A stretch of 23,353 bases of DNA from Verrucomicrobia bacterium UBA3063 (GTDB taxonomy: Bacteria; Verrucomicrobiota; Verrucomicrobiia; Methylacidiphilales; Verrucolacustridaceae): contig DFCD01000151.1 of NCBI GenBank assembly GCA_002366885.1, positions 10,973 through 34,325 on the forward strand, in the 5' to 3' direction. Positions 1-8,133 of this stretch are shown one piece after another. Under the pieces are notes generated by a model. The model had not been told where the DNA came from. It did no database searches and was given only the letters and a program-made list of their open reading frames with translations. Within the stretch, counting starts at the first letter, position 1, and every line of letters begins with the position of its first letter. The position numbers and the translations under genes are program-made.

Positions 1-203
1 TCGATGGCGAGAAAAACCACCTCGGGCGCGATCGGGGCCTCTTTACCGAAACGGATGCGCAGGTCCCGTGTGTAATTTTCCGCTTCCTGGAGCGGTTTGA
101 ACTGGATCAGGGCGAGCGAGGCGAAAAAAAGGCCGGTGCCGGCGCAGATGCAGGCAAGGATGATCCGCCGGATGACGGCGTCTTTTTTGGCGGTGCGGGC
201 CAT
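1..203 (-). CDS. CHASE2-domain sensor protein, N-terminal fragment (cut by window edge)
   Basis: Only the first 67 codons are present; the gene runs off the left edge. Reading leftward from the ATG at 203, the product begins with a basic stretch (MARTAKKDAVIRR), then a hydrophobic segment (about residues 14-33) that would be a membrane anchor. Next comes a stretch ending LRIRFGKEAPIAPEVVFLAID. This order, a TM helix, a D-L-R-x-R-F element and then a hydrophobic strand ending in AID, is typical of the start of CHASE2, an extracytoplasmic sensor domain. In known proteins CHASE2 is followed by more TM helices and an output domain (adenylate/guanylate cyclase, kinase or other), which lies outside the window, so the output cannot be named. 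No clear ribosome-binding site precedes the ATG. It lies 148 bp downstream of the Fpg gene on the same strand. Confidence 0.6.
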   Translation of the reverse strand, partial: MARTAKKDAVIRRIILACICAGTGLFFASLALIQFKPLQEAENYTRDLRIRFGKEAPIAPEVVFLAI

Positions 204-351
204 GATCTTTTTTAGGGAACGGCGGAGGGGCGCGACAATGCCGATTCCTGGCGGTTGGCCTCCTGGTTGCCCGGCAACAGGGGAGGCTCCACGGGTTTTT
301 GCAGGGAAGCTTGCTGATGCCGGGGCGGGCCGGACCGGAACATAGCCCAAA

Positions 352-1176
352 TTACGACCGGCGCGGACGGCGAGGAAGTGCCGGTTTCTGGCACCGGGCG
401 CACCAACAGGCTGTTCGTCCCGCCACGGGGCGGCGGATGAGCGCCCCCCGGCAACGGGGGCATTTTCCCCCGTCTTGCCAGCGGTGGGGAAAGAGCCAGG
501 TGGCGGGCGGATCCTGTCCGTTCCGTCCGATTGTGCGCAGGGCCGCCAACGACACTTTCCGGACCATGTTGTGAAGGGTGCGAAGGATCCGATCCGGCAC
601 GGCGGCGGCCGGGGTGAGGGGATGGAGCCGCGCCCTCCAAAGAATCTCATCCGCCATCCAGTTTCCGATTCCCGGAAAGAATTCCTGAAGGAGCAGCAGC
701 GGTTTCAGCGGGGTCCCTCCCCGCCTTTGCAAAAAGGATTTCAGGCGGATGAAGGAAAACGCAGGGGAAAGGGGGCCGGGCGGAAGTTCCGACCACCAGG
801 AAGGAGGCCTCGACGATCGGGTGAAGCGGATCCTTCCGAAAAGCCGGGGATCCCGGAAGATCAGGGCGCGCTCCCGGGTGTAGAGAACCAGGTGATCATG
901 ATCCAGGGGTTGGTGCCGGGAGGATTCCGTGAGAAGAGTCCCGGTCATTCCCAGATGCACGCCTAGCCAGCAATCGCGTCCAAAACGAAAGAGCATCTGC
1001 TTGCCGTGCGTCCGGATCGAGGTGAGGCGCCGCCCGGACAGTCCCTTCCGGAGCGCCCGGGGGGAGGAGCCGCGGAAGACCCGTTTTTCCCCATGAAGAC
1101 TGACCCGTAGAATGGTTCGCCCCAAACCCGGCCGCCACTGCCGGCTGAAATAAAACACCTCGGCCAGTTCAGGCAT
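352..1176 (-). CDS. mutM: Fpg/Nei-family DNA glycosylase (formamidopyrimidine-DNA glycosylase)
   Basis: Base-excision repair enzyme of 274 aa (E. coli Fpg is 269) that removes oxidised purines and nicks the abasic site. The start at 1176 is fixed by the MPELAEV N-terminus: after Met removal the proline is the catalytic nucleophile and the next residue is the conserved Glu. K59 in HGKQMLF matches the catalytic lysine. The helix-two-turn-helix is GIGNWMADEILWRARLHP. A C-terminal zinc finger has C239-x2-C242 and C259-x2-C262 with an intervening Arg (R254). The open frame continues upstream to 1368, but that part is unrelated to the family and overlaps the divergent gene. Variation at the usual PELPEV position (A for P) leaves exact lesion preference open; an endonuclease VIII-like role is possible but less likely. 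Confidence 0.9.
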   Translation of the reverse strand: MPELAEVFYFSRQWRPGLGRTILRVSLHGEKRVFRGSSPRALRKGLSGRRLTSIRTHGKQMLFRFGRDCWLGVHLGMTGTLLTESSRHQPLDHDHLVLYTRERALIFRDPRLFGRIRFTRSSRPPSWWSELPPGPLSPAFSFIRLKSFLQRRGGTPLKPLLLLQEFFPGIGNWMADEILWRARLHPLTPAAAVPDRILRTLHNMVRKVSLAALRTIGRNGQDPPATWLFPHRWQDGGKCPRCRGALIRRPVAGRTACWCARCQKPALPRRPRRS

Positions 1177-1246
1177 CCTCCGACCTTGGAGAGAGGTGGA
1201 AAAAATCCAAGCTTGGGTGGCGCAACGATTCCGATATTTTGGATGG

Positions 1247-1549
1247 ATGGCTTCCAAGTTGACCGGGCACCAGGTCGAGGTGGTGCTCTCCACCCTCGAA
1301 GGATGGAAACAGGCCGGGGCGAAGATCGTCCGGGAGTACAAGTTTCCCGATTTTGTGGCCGCCACCATGTTCGTGACCGGGGTGAACCTGGAGGCCGAGA
1401 AAATGAACCATCATCCCGAGCTTAGCCACGCCTACGGCTCGGTGCGGATCGAATTGACCACCCATGACGTGGGCGGGGTGAGCGAACTGGACCTCCGGCT
1501 GGCGAAGAAGTTGGACGCCAGGGCGCAACCGCTTCTTGCCAAGGTCTGA
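1247..1549 (+). CDS. phhB: 4a-hydroxytetrahydrobiopterin dehydratase (pterin-4a-carbinolamine dehydratase)
   Basis: Small enzyme of 100 aa that dehydrates 4a-hydroxytetrahydropterin, recycling the cofactor of aromatic amino acid hydroxylases. The family signature is clear: FPDFVAATMFV, then the EKMNHHPEL motif (H55, H56) and ELTTHDVGG with the third histidine H73, giving the three-His active site. I chose the ATG at 1247 because MASKLTGHQVEVVLSTLEGW looks like the normal family N-terminus. A GTG at 1196, behind a GGAGAGAG stretch, would add 17 residues unlike the family. The start at 1247 also leaves about 70 bp for divergent promoters with Fpg. The stop is 3 bases before the next gene, so it probably heads the operon with the GDP-fucose genes. 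No phenylalanine hydroxylase is visible here. Confidence 0.85.
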   Translation: MASKLTGHQVEVVLSTLEGWKQAGAKIVREYKFPDFVAATMFVTGVNLEAEKMNHHPELSHAYGSVRIELTTHDVGGVSELDLRLAKKLDARAQPLLAKV

Positions 1550-1552
1550 TCG

Positions 1553-2563
1553 ATGGCCTCCCGCGCCCTCATCACCGGAATCACCGGGCAAGACGGCTCG
1601 TATCTTGCGGAACTGCTCCTTTCCAAGGGTTACGAGGTGCACGGAATCATCCGGCGCTCCTCCAGCTTCAACACCGAGCGGATCGATCCGATCTACAAGG
1701 ATCGTCATGAAACCGGCGCAAAACTTTTCCTCCATTACGGGGATCTCAGCGACGCGAGTTCCCTGATCAAGATCCTTGGGGAAACCCAGCCGCACGAGAT
1801 TTACAACCTTGCCGCCCAGAGCCATGTCCGGGTCAGTTTCGATATTCCGGAATTCACCGGGGATGTCACCGCCATCGGAGCGGTGCGGATTTTGGACGCG
1901 ATGCGGCAGGTCGCCCCCAAGGCCCGCTTTTACCAGGCCTCCAGCTCCGAGATGTACGGCTTGGTGCAGGCCGTCCCCCAGAGCGAAAAAACACCCTTTT
2001 ACCCGCGCAGCCCCTACGCGGCCGCGAAGGTCTATGCCCACTGGATCACCGTGAATTACCGTGAGAGCTACGGCCTGCACGCCTCCAGCGGGATCCTCTT
2101 CAATCATGAAAGCCCGAGGCGGGGGGAAACCTTTGTGACGCGCAAAATCACCCGGGCGGTGGCCCGGATCAAGGCGGGCCTGCAGGACAAGCTCTACCTG
2201 GGCAACCTCGATGCCAAGCGGGACTGGGGCTACGCCCCGGAATACGTCGAGGCGATGTGGAGGATGCTCCAGCAGGATAAGCCAGACGATTATGTCATCG
2301 CCACCGGAGAAACCCACACGGTCCGGGAGTTTCTGGATGCCTGCTTTGCCCGGGTCGGTCTGGATTCCCAAAAGCATGTGGCTTTTGATGCCCGTTACCT
2401 TCGTCCCGCGGAGGTGGATCTGCTCATCGGGGACGCCGGCAAGGCAAGGAAGCAGCTCGGCTGGGAGCCGAAAGTGAAGTTCAGGCAGCTGGCGGAGATC
2501 ATGGTGGATGCGGACATCGCCCTTCTCGCCGAGGAAAGGGCCGGCCGGCGCATCCGGGAATAA
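1553..2563 (+). CDS. gmd: GDP-mannose 4,6-dehydratase
   Basis: Converts GDP-D-mannose to GDP-4-keto-6-deoxy-D-mannose, the first step towards GDP-L-fucose and related deoxysugars. It is a 336-aa extended short-chain dehydrogenase. The NADP-binding glycine motif GITGQDGSYLAELLL is at the N-terminus. The Gmd-typical IRRSSSFNTERID follows, then NLAAQSHV, the catalytic SSSEMYG, and Y155-x3-K159 in SPYAAAKVYAH. LFNHESPRRGETFVTRKI and the late RDWGYAPEYVEAMW are also hallmark Gmd strings. The start ATG lies 3 bases after the upstream stop, so translation is probably coupled. Its partner enzyme follows 3 bases after its stop. Length and motifs are complete; I see no damage. Confidence 0.97.
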   Translation: MASRALITGITGQDGSYLAELLLSKGYEVHGIIRRSSSFNTERIDPIYKDRHETGAKLFLHYGDLSDASSLIKILGETQPHEIYNLAAQSHVRVSFDIPEFTGDVTAIGAVRILDAMRQVAPKARFYQASSSEMYGLVQAVPQSEKTPFYPRSPYAAAKVYAHWITVNYRESYGLHASSGILFNHESPRRGETFVTRKITRAVARIKAGLQDKLYLGNLDAKRDWGYAPEYVEAMWRMLQQDKPDDYVIATGETHTVREFLDACFARVGLDSQKHVAFDARYLRPAEVDLLIGDAGKARKQLGWEPKVKFRQLAEIMVDADIALLAEERAGRRIRE

Positions 2564-2566
2564 GCC

Positions 2567-3499
2567 ATGAGGGTGTTCGTGGCCGGGCACCGGGGCATGG
2601 TGGGATCGGCAGTGGTGCGGGCCCTGGAGACGCAGCCCGGGGTCACCGTGCTGACCAGGACGCGACAGGAACTCGACCTGACCGATCCGGTGGCGGTGGA
2701 CCGGTGGTTTTCCCGGGAGACGCCCGAGCGGGTGGTGGCCGCGGCCGCCCGGGTCGGCGGCATCCTGGAGAATTCCCGCAGGCCGGTGGAGTTCCTTTTG
2801 GACAATCTGCGCATCCAAAACAACGTGATGGAGTCGGCCTTCCGGCATGGTTGCAAAAAACTCCTCTTTTTGGGCAGTTCCTGCATCTATCCCAAGCACG
2901 CTCCCCAACCGATTTCCGAGGATGCGCTCCTCACCGGGCCCCTCGAGCCGACTAACGATGCCTATGCGCTTGCCAAGATTGCCGGCATCCGCCTGGCGCA
3001 GGCCTACCGGGATGAGTACGGGAAAAGCGCCATCTGTGCGATGCCCACGAATTTGTACGGTCCCGGGGACAACTTCGACCCGGAGACATCCCACGCCCTG
3101 CCCGGCATGATCACCAAATTCCACCGGGCCAAGGTGCGCGGGGAGAGGGAGGTGGTGCTGTGGGGGAGCGGATCACCCCGCCGGGAATGGCTGCATGTGG
3201 ACGACCTGGCCGCCGCCCTGCTGGTTCTTCTGGAGGCGTACGATGGGCGCGGAATTGTCAATGTGGGCACGGGAGAGGACATGACCATCCGGGAATTGGC
3301 CGAAAAGGTCCGGCAGGCGGTCGGATTTTCCGGTGACATCCGTTGGGACAGCACCCGCCCGGACGGCACGCCCCGCAAACTCCTCGATGTGGCCCGGATC
3401 CGCAAGCTGGGATGGAAGCCGGCCGTTCCCCTTGCGGAGGGCATGGCCGCCACCTACGAATGGTTTTTACGGAACGCGCCCGAAGCCCGGGGCGGATAA
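2567..3499 (+). CDS. fcl: GDP-L-fucose synthase (GDP-4-keto-6-deoxymannose 3,5-epimerase/4-reductase)
   Basis: Completes GDP-L-fucose synthesis by epimerising and reducing the Gmd product with NADPH. It is 310 aa, the usual length. It has the N-terminal GHRGMVGSAVVRAL glycine motif, AAARVGGI, the catalytic-site string LGSSCIYPK, and Y133-x3-K137 in AYALAKIAG. The substrate-loop motif TNLYGPGDNFDPETSH is diagnostic for this enzyme rather than a general NDP-sugar epimerase. RREWLHVDDLA and NVGTGEDMTIRELA complete the match. It sits directly behind gmd, so the pair makes GDP-L-fucose from GDP-mannose in the cytoplasm, probably for a polysaccharide or glycoprotein. No fucosyltransferase is adjacent. 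Confidence 0.97.
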   Translation: MRVFVAGHRGMVGSAVVRALETQPGVTVLTRTRQELDLTDPVAVDRWFSRETPERVVAAAARVGGILENSRRPVEFLLDNLRIQNNVMESAFRHGCKKLLFLGSSCIYPKHAPQPISEDALLTGPLEPTNDAYALAKIAGIRLAQAYRDEYGKSAICAMPTNLYGPGDNFDPETSHALPGMITKFHRAKVRGEREVVLWGSGSPRREWLHVDDLAAALLVLLEAYDGRGIVNVGTGEDMTIRELAEKVRQAVGFSGDIRWDSTRPDGTPRKLLDVARIRKLGWKPAVPLAEGMAATYEWFLRNAPEARGG

Positions 3500-3563
3500 C
3501 CGTTCGGGAAAAACTTCTCACAAGAAGGTTGCGGAAATTCCCCGCTTTGCGGATCGTTTCCTC

Positions 3564-4262
3564 ATGGCGGATTTTCTCCTTTTGCAGCATGAGCCCACGG
3601 AAGGGCCCGGTACCATTGCCGAGGAAATTCTCGGGGCGGGCCATGGGATCCGCACCGTGCGCATCGACCAGAAGGAAAAAATTCCCGAGGATCCCGGTCC
3701 CTACCTTGGCCTCGTGGTGATGGGGGGAAATATGGGGGTATATGACCAGGGACGGTTGCCCCATCTCCGGCAGGAAATCAGCCTACTGGAGCGGGCGGTG
3801 AAGGCTGACAAGGCCATCCTGGGAGTGTGTCTCGGGGCGCAGTTGTTGGCCGCGGCGGCGGGAGCCGAAGTGAAGCCGGGGGAGAAGGAAATCGGCTGGA
3901 TCCCCGTCCACAAGATGCCGGATGCCTGCAAGGATCCGGTTCTCCGTCGCCTGCCGGAAAAATTCCAAGCCCTGATGTGGCATGGAGATCATTTTTCGCT
4001 GCCTTCCGGAGCTACCCACCTGCTGGGAACCCAAAAGTGCGGGTGTGCCGGTTTCCGTCTGGGAAAAAAGGCTTACGGCCTGGTTCCCCATCTGGAGATG
4101 ACCGCGGCGATGGTCGACAAAATGGTTGCCGAATCACGCGGGGAACTGGCGGCCGCAAATGTCGAGCCTGCACAAATCCTCGAGGATACCTCCGAGTATG
4201 CGGAACCAACCGAGGAACTTGCCCGGACAATGTGGAAGGTGTGGGTGGGCTTGGCGGTTTAA
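3564..4262 (+). CDS. Class I glutamine amidotransferase (GMP-synthase-like domain protein)
   Basis: Stand-alone class I GATase of 232 aa, predicted to hydrolyse an amide (glutamine or a gamma-glutamyl compound) with a Cys-His-Glu triad. The nucleophile is C89 in ILGVCLGAQLLA, and the H/E pair is H176-x-E178 in VPHLEMT. The oxyanion strand is LVVMGGNMGVYD. The ATG at 3564 (MADFLLLQHEP) gives the family's usual N-terminus; the frame is open upstream into fcl, but that part is not family-like. The homologous group is often annotated as type 1 glutamine amidotransferase or GMP synthase-like, and substrates are mostly unknown. It lies 64 bp behind fcl on the same strand and may share its transcript; nothing links it directly to fucose. 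Confidence 0.85.
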   Translation: MADFLLLQHEPTEGPGTIAEEILGAGHGIRTVRIDQKEKIPEDPGPYLGLVVMGGNMGVYDQGRLPHLRQEISLLERAVKADKAILGVCLGAQLLAAAAGAEVKPGEKEIGWIPVHKMPDACKDPVLRRLPEKFQALMWHGDHFSLPSGATHLLGTQKCGCAGFRLGKKAYGLVPHLEMTAAMVDKMVAESRGELAAANVEPAQILEDTSEYAEPTEELARTMWKVWVGLAV

Positions 4263-4428
4263 GCCGAGTTTGCGTTGGGTTCTAAAAATATGGGGGGTCC
4301 CGCTGCGCAGGCGGACCGTTGGGAGAGGGCAGGGTGGAACCTTGCTGCGGTTGCAGGAAAAAGCCGACTTTTGGAAAATTTTCTCTTTTTGACCTGCGGG
4401 CGTCACGGAACGAAGTCCTCCGGGCCCC

Positions 4429-5529
4429 TTATTGATTCATCGAGAGACAGAGGTCGGCCAGGCGCAGGGAGGCGTCCGGCTTGGAGGCGGCGGCGAGTCT
4501 GGATTTCCATTCCTTCCAGCCCCTGCCTCCGTCCGCCAAGGCCTCACGGATCGCGCGGACGGCGCTTGCCCCGTCAGGGGTCAACCGGGCCACGCCGATT
4601 TCCCGCAGCAGGGTGAAGTTTCCCTCCTCCTGGCCGGGAACCACCTGCGTGACAAGAAAAGGCGTGCGGGAGGCGATGGTTTCCTGGGTGAGAGCACCCC
4701 CGGCCTTGCCCACGACGAAGTGGCTGCGCGCCAGCACAGAGGGCATTTCGCTGGTCCAGCCGAGAATCCGGACATGTTCCCGATGGGTGCCGAGGGCTTC
4801 CTCGACCCGGTGGACAACCTTCGGGTCACGACCAACTCCCACGGTGACCTCCCAACCGGGTTGGGCTGCCAGCGCCGCGGAAAGTTGCGGCCCGCCCCGC
4901 AGTCCGGAGTTCAACAGGTGGAGGATTTTAGGGTGCTCTCCAGGGGCTTCGTCGCCCGGGTGTGGTTCGGGTGAGGCGAAGCGGGGGTCCACGGGAAAAC
5001 CCAAGGGCCGGATTTTTTCCCGGGGAATGCCGAGGGCAGCGAGCGATGCGGCGGTGGGCTCGTTTGGCACGATCCATAAATCGGCCGGTGCCGTGGACCA
5101 AAGGCGGTGCACCGAGATGGAATCCGTCACCACCGTGATCAGCCGGAAGCCTTTGCGCAAGGCGGGGGAAAGGCGGGCAATGAGGTGGGCGTACACCGGG
5201 AAGGAGAGCACTACCACCTTCGGCTGGTGGCTTTGCAACAGTTCCTCAATTCTCCGTTGGGCGGCGGCATGCAGGAAAATTCCCGTCTCGATCAGGGGAA
5301 GGCGGTGGCAGGCGACATAAAAAAGGTTCCAGACCCGTGGGGCGCGGTTGATCAGGGTCAGGTAAAGACGGCGGGCGAATTCGTTCGGGCCGGGCCTTGC
5401 CTCGGCAAAGGGGTCCGCAACAACGGCGTTTCCGCCCTGTTGCCGGATGGCGGCGGCCAGACCCCGGGCGGCGGCGTTGTGGCCGTCCCCGAAAGCGGCG
5501 GTCAGGATCAGGACCGGGGAATTGTTCAC
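4429..5529 (-). CDS. MGDG-synthase-like glycosyltransferase (GT28 fold)
   Basis: Predicted GT-B glycosyltransferase of 366 aa related to monogalactosyldiacylglycerol synthase and processive diacylglycerol glucosyltransferases. The N-terminus carries the family signature LTAAFGDGHNAAARGLA (about residues 9-25), where the GDGHN loop contacts the lipid acceptor or membrane in relatives. VVLSFPVYAHLIARL and TVVTDSISVHRLW match the next part of the N-terminal domain. The C-terminal nucleotide-sugar domain has ILGWTSEMPSVLARSHFVVGKAGGALTQETIA, where the GKAGG..E segment is the donor-binding element. It probably glycosylates a membrane lipid, but donor and acceptor cannot be read from sequence. Its start overlaps the upstream small gene by 4 bases (ATGA), and dnaB lies before that. 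Confidence 0.8.
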   Translation of the reverse strand: MNNSPVLILTAAFGDGHNAAARGLAAAIRQQGGNAVVADPFAEARPGPNEFARRLYLTLINRAPRVWNLFYVACHRLPLIETGIFLHAAAQRRIEELLQSHQPKVVVLSFPVYAHLIARLSPALRKGFRLITVVTDSISVHRLWSTAPADLWIVPNEPTAASLAALGIPREKIRPLGFPVDPRFASPEPHPGDEAPGEHPKILHLLNSGLRGGPQLSAALAAQPGWEVTVGVGRDPKVVHRVEEALGTHREHVRILGWTSEMPSVLARSHFVVGKAGGALTQETIASRTPFLVTQVVPGQEEGNFTLLREIGVARLTPDGASAVRAIREALADGGRGWKEWKSRLAAASKPDASLRLADLCLSMNQ

Positions 5530-5915
5530 ATCAATCCGTCTCGCTCCAGTTCGTCCAGCCTCCGGTCGTCGTGCTGGTCAACGATTTCCATCACACCGGG
5601 CAACTCCAGCAGGACATCCAGACAAAGGGAGATTTTTTCGCTCGGCAGGCCGGTGGTTTCCACGACCCGGCGGTTGCGGGTGAGGTACACCCAGGCAAAA
5701 TCACCTCCCTGGATCACCCGAAACTGCATGTGGTCGGCGGGAATGAGGTCCTGCGGTTTTTGGATGGGCGTGGTGGTGTTGCCGGCCTGTACGCCCGGGA
5801 CAACCTGTTCGACCCTTTCGAAGCGCGTCAGCCAGGAATCGAGTATTTTCCGGACAGAACCGTCGTCGTGGGGCTCCGAGAAAACCGCCACATATCCCCG
5901 GGAGATCACGGGCAA
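5526..5915 (-). CDS. Conserved-looking hypothetical protein between dnaB and a glycosyltransferase gene
   Basis: A 129-aa soluble protein I do not recognise. It starts 8 bases after the dnaB stop and ends in a 4-base overlap with the glycosyltransferase start, so it is very likely translated as part of that operon. It has no signal peptide or membrane segment. The sequence is mixed alpha/beta in character: an N-terminal strand (RGYVAVFSE), a helix with WLTRFERVEQVVPG, a strand pair HMQFRVIQGGDFAWVYLT followed by NRRVVETTGLPSEK, then an acidic helix LCLDVLLELPGVMEIVDQHDDRRLDELE. There are no metal- or nucleotide-binding motifs and no cysteine cluster. The reality of the gene rests on tight spacing at both ends. 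No function is proposed. Confidence 0.7.
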   Translation of the reverse strand: MPVISRGYVAVFSEPHDDGSVRKILDSWLTRFERVEQVVPGVQAGNTTTPIQKPQDLIPADHMQFRVIQGGDFAWVYLTRNRRVVETTGLPSEKISLCLDVLLELPGVMEIVDQHDDRRLDELERDGLM

Positions 5916-5923
5916 CCGACCCG

Positions 5924-7405
5924 TCAGCGGGCTTCCCGGGGAAGGGAGTCGAAGCGGGTAAAGCGCGGTTGGAAAAGAAGGCGGATGCGGTCCGTCGGCC
6001 CGTTTCTTTGTTTGGCGATGTTGAGCTTGCAGATGATGCCCCGTTGGGCCAGGCGGGAACGTGCCGTTTCCTCGTCCTCGGAAGGGGTCTCCGCGGACTC
6101 GCCTCCCTCCTTTTCGCTCTCCCGGCTGAGCAGGAGGACCACGTCGGCGTCCTGCTCGATGGAGCCGGATTCCCTGAGGTGGTGGAGCGCCGGATCCGAG
6201 TTGTTCTCCTCGGGTTTACGGTTGAGCTGGGCGAGGACGACCACCGGGACATTCAGTTCCATCGCCAGGGCCTTGAGTCCCCTGGAAATCTCCGAGACCT
6301 CCACCTGGCGGCTCTCGCGGGCACGATCCGTCCCGGAGGTGAGCAGCTGGAGGTAGTCGACAAAGAGGATATCGATATGGTGCATCTTCTTGAGGCGGCG
6401 GGCGCGGGCGCGCAGCTGTCCGATGGAAAGAAGGCTGGACTCATCCAGCAGGAGAGGGAGGTCGCTGATCTCGGCGGCCACTCCGCGCAGGGCGGTGATC
6501 TGGCTGTCACTCAGCTGGCCGCGGCGGATCTGTTCCGAGTCCAGTCCGGCATGGGAGGAAAGCAGGCGGAACATCAGCTGCTGGGCGGACATTTCCAAAG
6601 AAAAGAAAGCCACCGGATATCCGGGGCGAACCAGCTCGTTTTTCGAGGAATCCAGCCGTTGGCGGAGGATGTGCCTCGCCATGCTTAGGGCGAGGGCGGT
6701 TTTGCCGACTCCCGGCCGGGCGGCGATGACAATCATCTCCCCACCCTTGAAACCGGTGGTCATCTGGTCCAGTTCGTCGAAGCCTGAGGGAATGCCCCCG
6801 TAGAATCCCTTGCCGCGGATCAACTGTTCGATCATGGCGATGGTGCGGGGGGCAACCTCGGCCGCCCGCACGATCCCCTGGGTTTCCCGGCGACCGCGGA
6901 TTTCCAGGATGTCCCGCTCTGCCTCATCCAGGATGTTCTGAACCTCATGGGGGCGTTCGTGGGCGCCGACGACGATCCGCGCGCAGGCCTGTTGCAGTTC
7001 CCGCAAAAGGCTCTTGTCCTTGACCTGTTGCAGGTGGGTCGGAGCGGTGAACACGCTGATCACCCCCGCTGCCAGTTCGCCGATCAGGGTTGCCCCTCCC
7101 GCGGCATCCTGGAGTTTTCGGTCCGTCAGCCAGGCCAACAGGGTGGAGGGATCGATGACCTGGCCGGTTTCCCTCATTGTGGTGACGGCGCGGAAAATGA
7201 CCTGATGCGCGGGAGCGAAGAAATCTTCCTCCCGGAGGCCCTGTTCCCGGACCACATCGACGATCTGATCCGGGTCGGCCAGCATGGCACCAAGCAGGGA
7301 CCGCTCGGCTTCGAGGTTGGTGTGGGCGGGCAGGCCCTCGATGGTGATGGGGGCGGGGGGGTCCCGGCGTCCCCGGGGACGCAAGTTTTGGGCTTCGGCA
7401 ATCAC
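5924..7405 (-). CDS. dnaB: Replicative DNA helicase DnaB
   Basis: Hexameric 5'-3' helicase that unwinds DNA at the replication fork and recruits primase. It is 493 aa. The N-terminal DnaB domain begins NLEAERSLLGAMLADPDQIV (after about 30 Pro/Arg-rich residues) and includes FFAPAHQVIFRAV. The RecA-type core has GIPSGFDELDQMTTGFKGGE, Walker A ARPGVGKTALA (K235), the SLEMSAQQL strand, Walker B ILFVDYLQLL, VVLAQLNRKPE and LRESGSIEQDADVVLLL. The start is the GTG at 7405; no better in-frame start fits. An acidic insert (about EKEGGESAETPSEDEETA) sits between DVVLLLSRE and the final IICKLNIAKQRNGPTD segment. No intein is present. It is the first gene of an operon with the small hypothetical gene and the glycosyltransferase, and is divergent from maf. 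Confidence 0.97.
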   Translation of the reverse strand: MIAEAQNLRPRGRRDPPAPITIEGLPAHTNLEAERSLLGAMLADPDQIVDVVREQGLREEDFFAPAHQVIFRAVTTMRETGQVIDPSTLLAWLTDRKLQDAAGGATLIGELAAGVISVFTAPTHLQQVKDKSLLRELQQACARIVVGAHERPHEVQNILDEAERDILEIRGRRETQGIVRAAEVAPRTIAMIEQLIRGKGFYGGIPSGFDELDQMTTGFKGGEMIVIAARPGVGKTALALSMARHILRQRLDSSKNELVRPGYPVAFFSLEMSAQQLMFRLLSSHAGLDSEQIRRGQLSDSQITALRGVAAEISDLPLLLDESSLLSIGQLRARARRLKKMHHIDILFVDYLQLLTSGTDRARESRQVEVSEISRGLKALAMELNVPVVVLAQLNRKPEENNSDPALHHLRESGSIEQDADVVLLLSRESEKEGGESAETPSEDEETARSRLAQRGIICKLNIAKQRNGPTDRIRLLFQPRFTRFDSLPREAR

Positions 7406-7551
7406 GAAAGGGTTATCGTTCCTGATCTGCTGGAGGATTCAACACAGGGAGGAAAGTTGTTGGGGAACAGTTGGAGAAAAAAGGGGACAAGGAAGAATAA
7501 CTTTCCCACTCCCGGCGTGCCTCCACGGTGCCCCGCGGGCAGGGTGGGAAG

Positions 7552-8133
7552 ATGCGACTGGTCCTCGCGTCCTCCTCGCCCCGCCGGGCGGATCTGCTGA
7601 GGGAATCGGGGATTTCCTTCCGGGTGGAAACCCCCGGGGTGGAGGAATGGTCGGCGGAGGACTTTCCCGAGGTGCAGCCCGGGGAACTGGCCCGGGGAAA
7701 CGCCCGAAGGAAGGCACGCGCCGTGGCGGACCGGAAACCGGGGCTGGCGGTGCTGGCGGCGGATACCATCGTGGTTTGTCAGGGGAAAATTCTGGGAAAG
7801 CCTGCGGACGAGGAGATGGCCAGGCAAATGCTGACATCGCTGAGTGGCCGGATCCATGAGGTGGTCACGGCGGTGGTGTTGGTCCTGCCGGACGGGAAAA
7901 AAATCCGGGAAAGCGTGGTGCGCACCCGGGTGAAGTTCCGCAATCTTTCTCCCGAGGAGGTGGACGACTACGTGCGCTCCACCGACGTGTTGGACAAGGC
8001 CGGGGCCTACGCCCTGCAGGAGGGCGGGGATCGGATCGTGGAGCGGGTGGAGGGATCCCGCAGCAACGTGATCGGCCTGCCGATGGAAATCGTCCTGCCC
8101 TGGTGCGAGGAACTGGACGCCCCGGCGGATTAG
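7552..8133 (+). CDS. maf: Maf-family nucleoside triphosphate pyrophosphatase
   Basis: House-cleaning pyrophosphatase of 193 aa that hydrolyses dTTP/UTP or modified nucleotides to the monophosphate. It shows the N-terminal LASSSPRRADLL (substrate-binding S and R residues), catalytic D71 in AADTIVV, GKPADEEMARQML, LSGRIHEVVTAV, DKAGAYALQEGGDRIVERVEGS and the closing SNVIGLPME. The ATG at 7552 follows an AGGGTGGG stretch and gives the standard MRLVLASSSPRR start; a GTG at 7528 would add an unlikely PRGQGGK leader. Which subfamily (YhdE-like dTTP/UTP or YceF-like) is uncertain. Its stop overlaps the stop of the facing lipoprotein gene by 4 bp. Confidence 0.93.
   Translation: MRLVLASSSPRRADLLRESGISFRVETPGVEEWSAEDFPEVQPGELARGNARRKARAVADRKPGLAVLAADTIVVCQGKILGKPADEEMARQMLTSLSGRIHEVVTAVVLVLPDGKKIRESVVRTRVKFRNLSPEEVDDYVRSTDVLDKAGAYALQEGGDRIVERVEGSRSNVIGLPMEIVLPWCEELDAPAD

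Noticed and set aside
1169..3124. A 651-codon minus-strand frame opposite phhB, gmd and fcl
   Set aside because: The plus strand carries three complete enzymes with diagnostic motifs; the antisense product is low-complexity His/Gly/Arg-rich.
4359..4372. Small hairpin AAAAG-CCGA-CTTTT between the convergent amidotransferase and glycosyltransferase genes
   Set aside because: Only five mostly A-T pairs; too weak to call a terminator.
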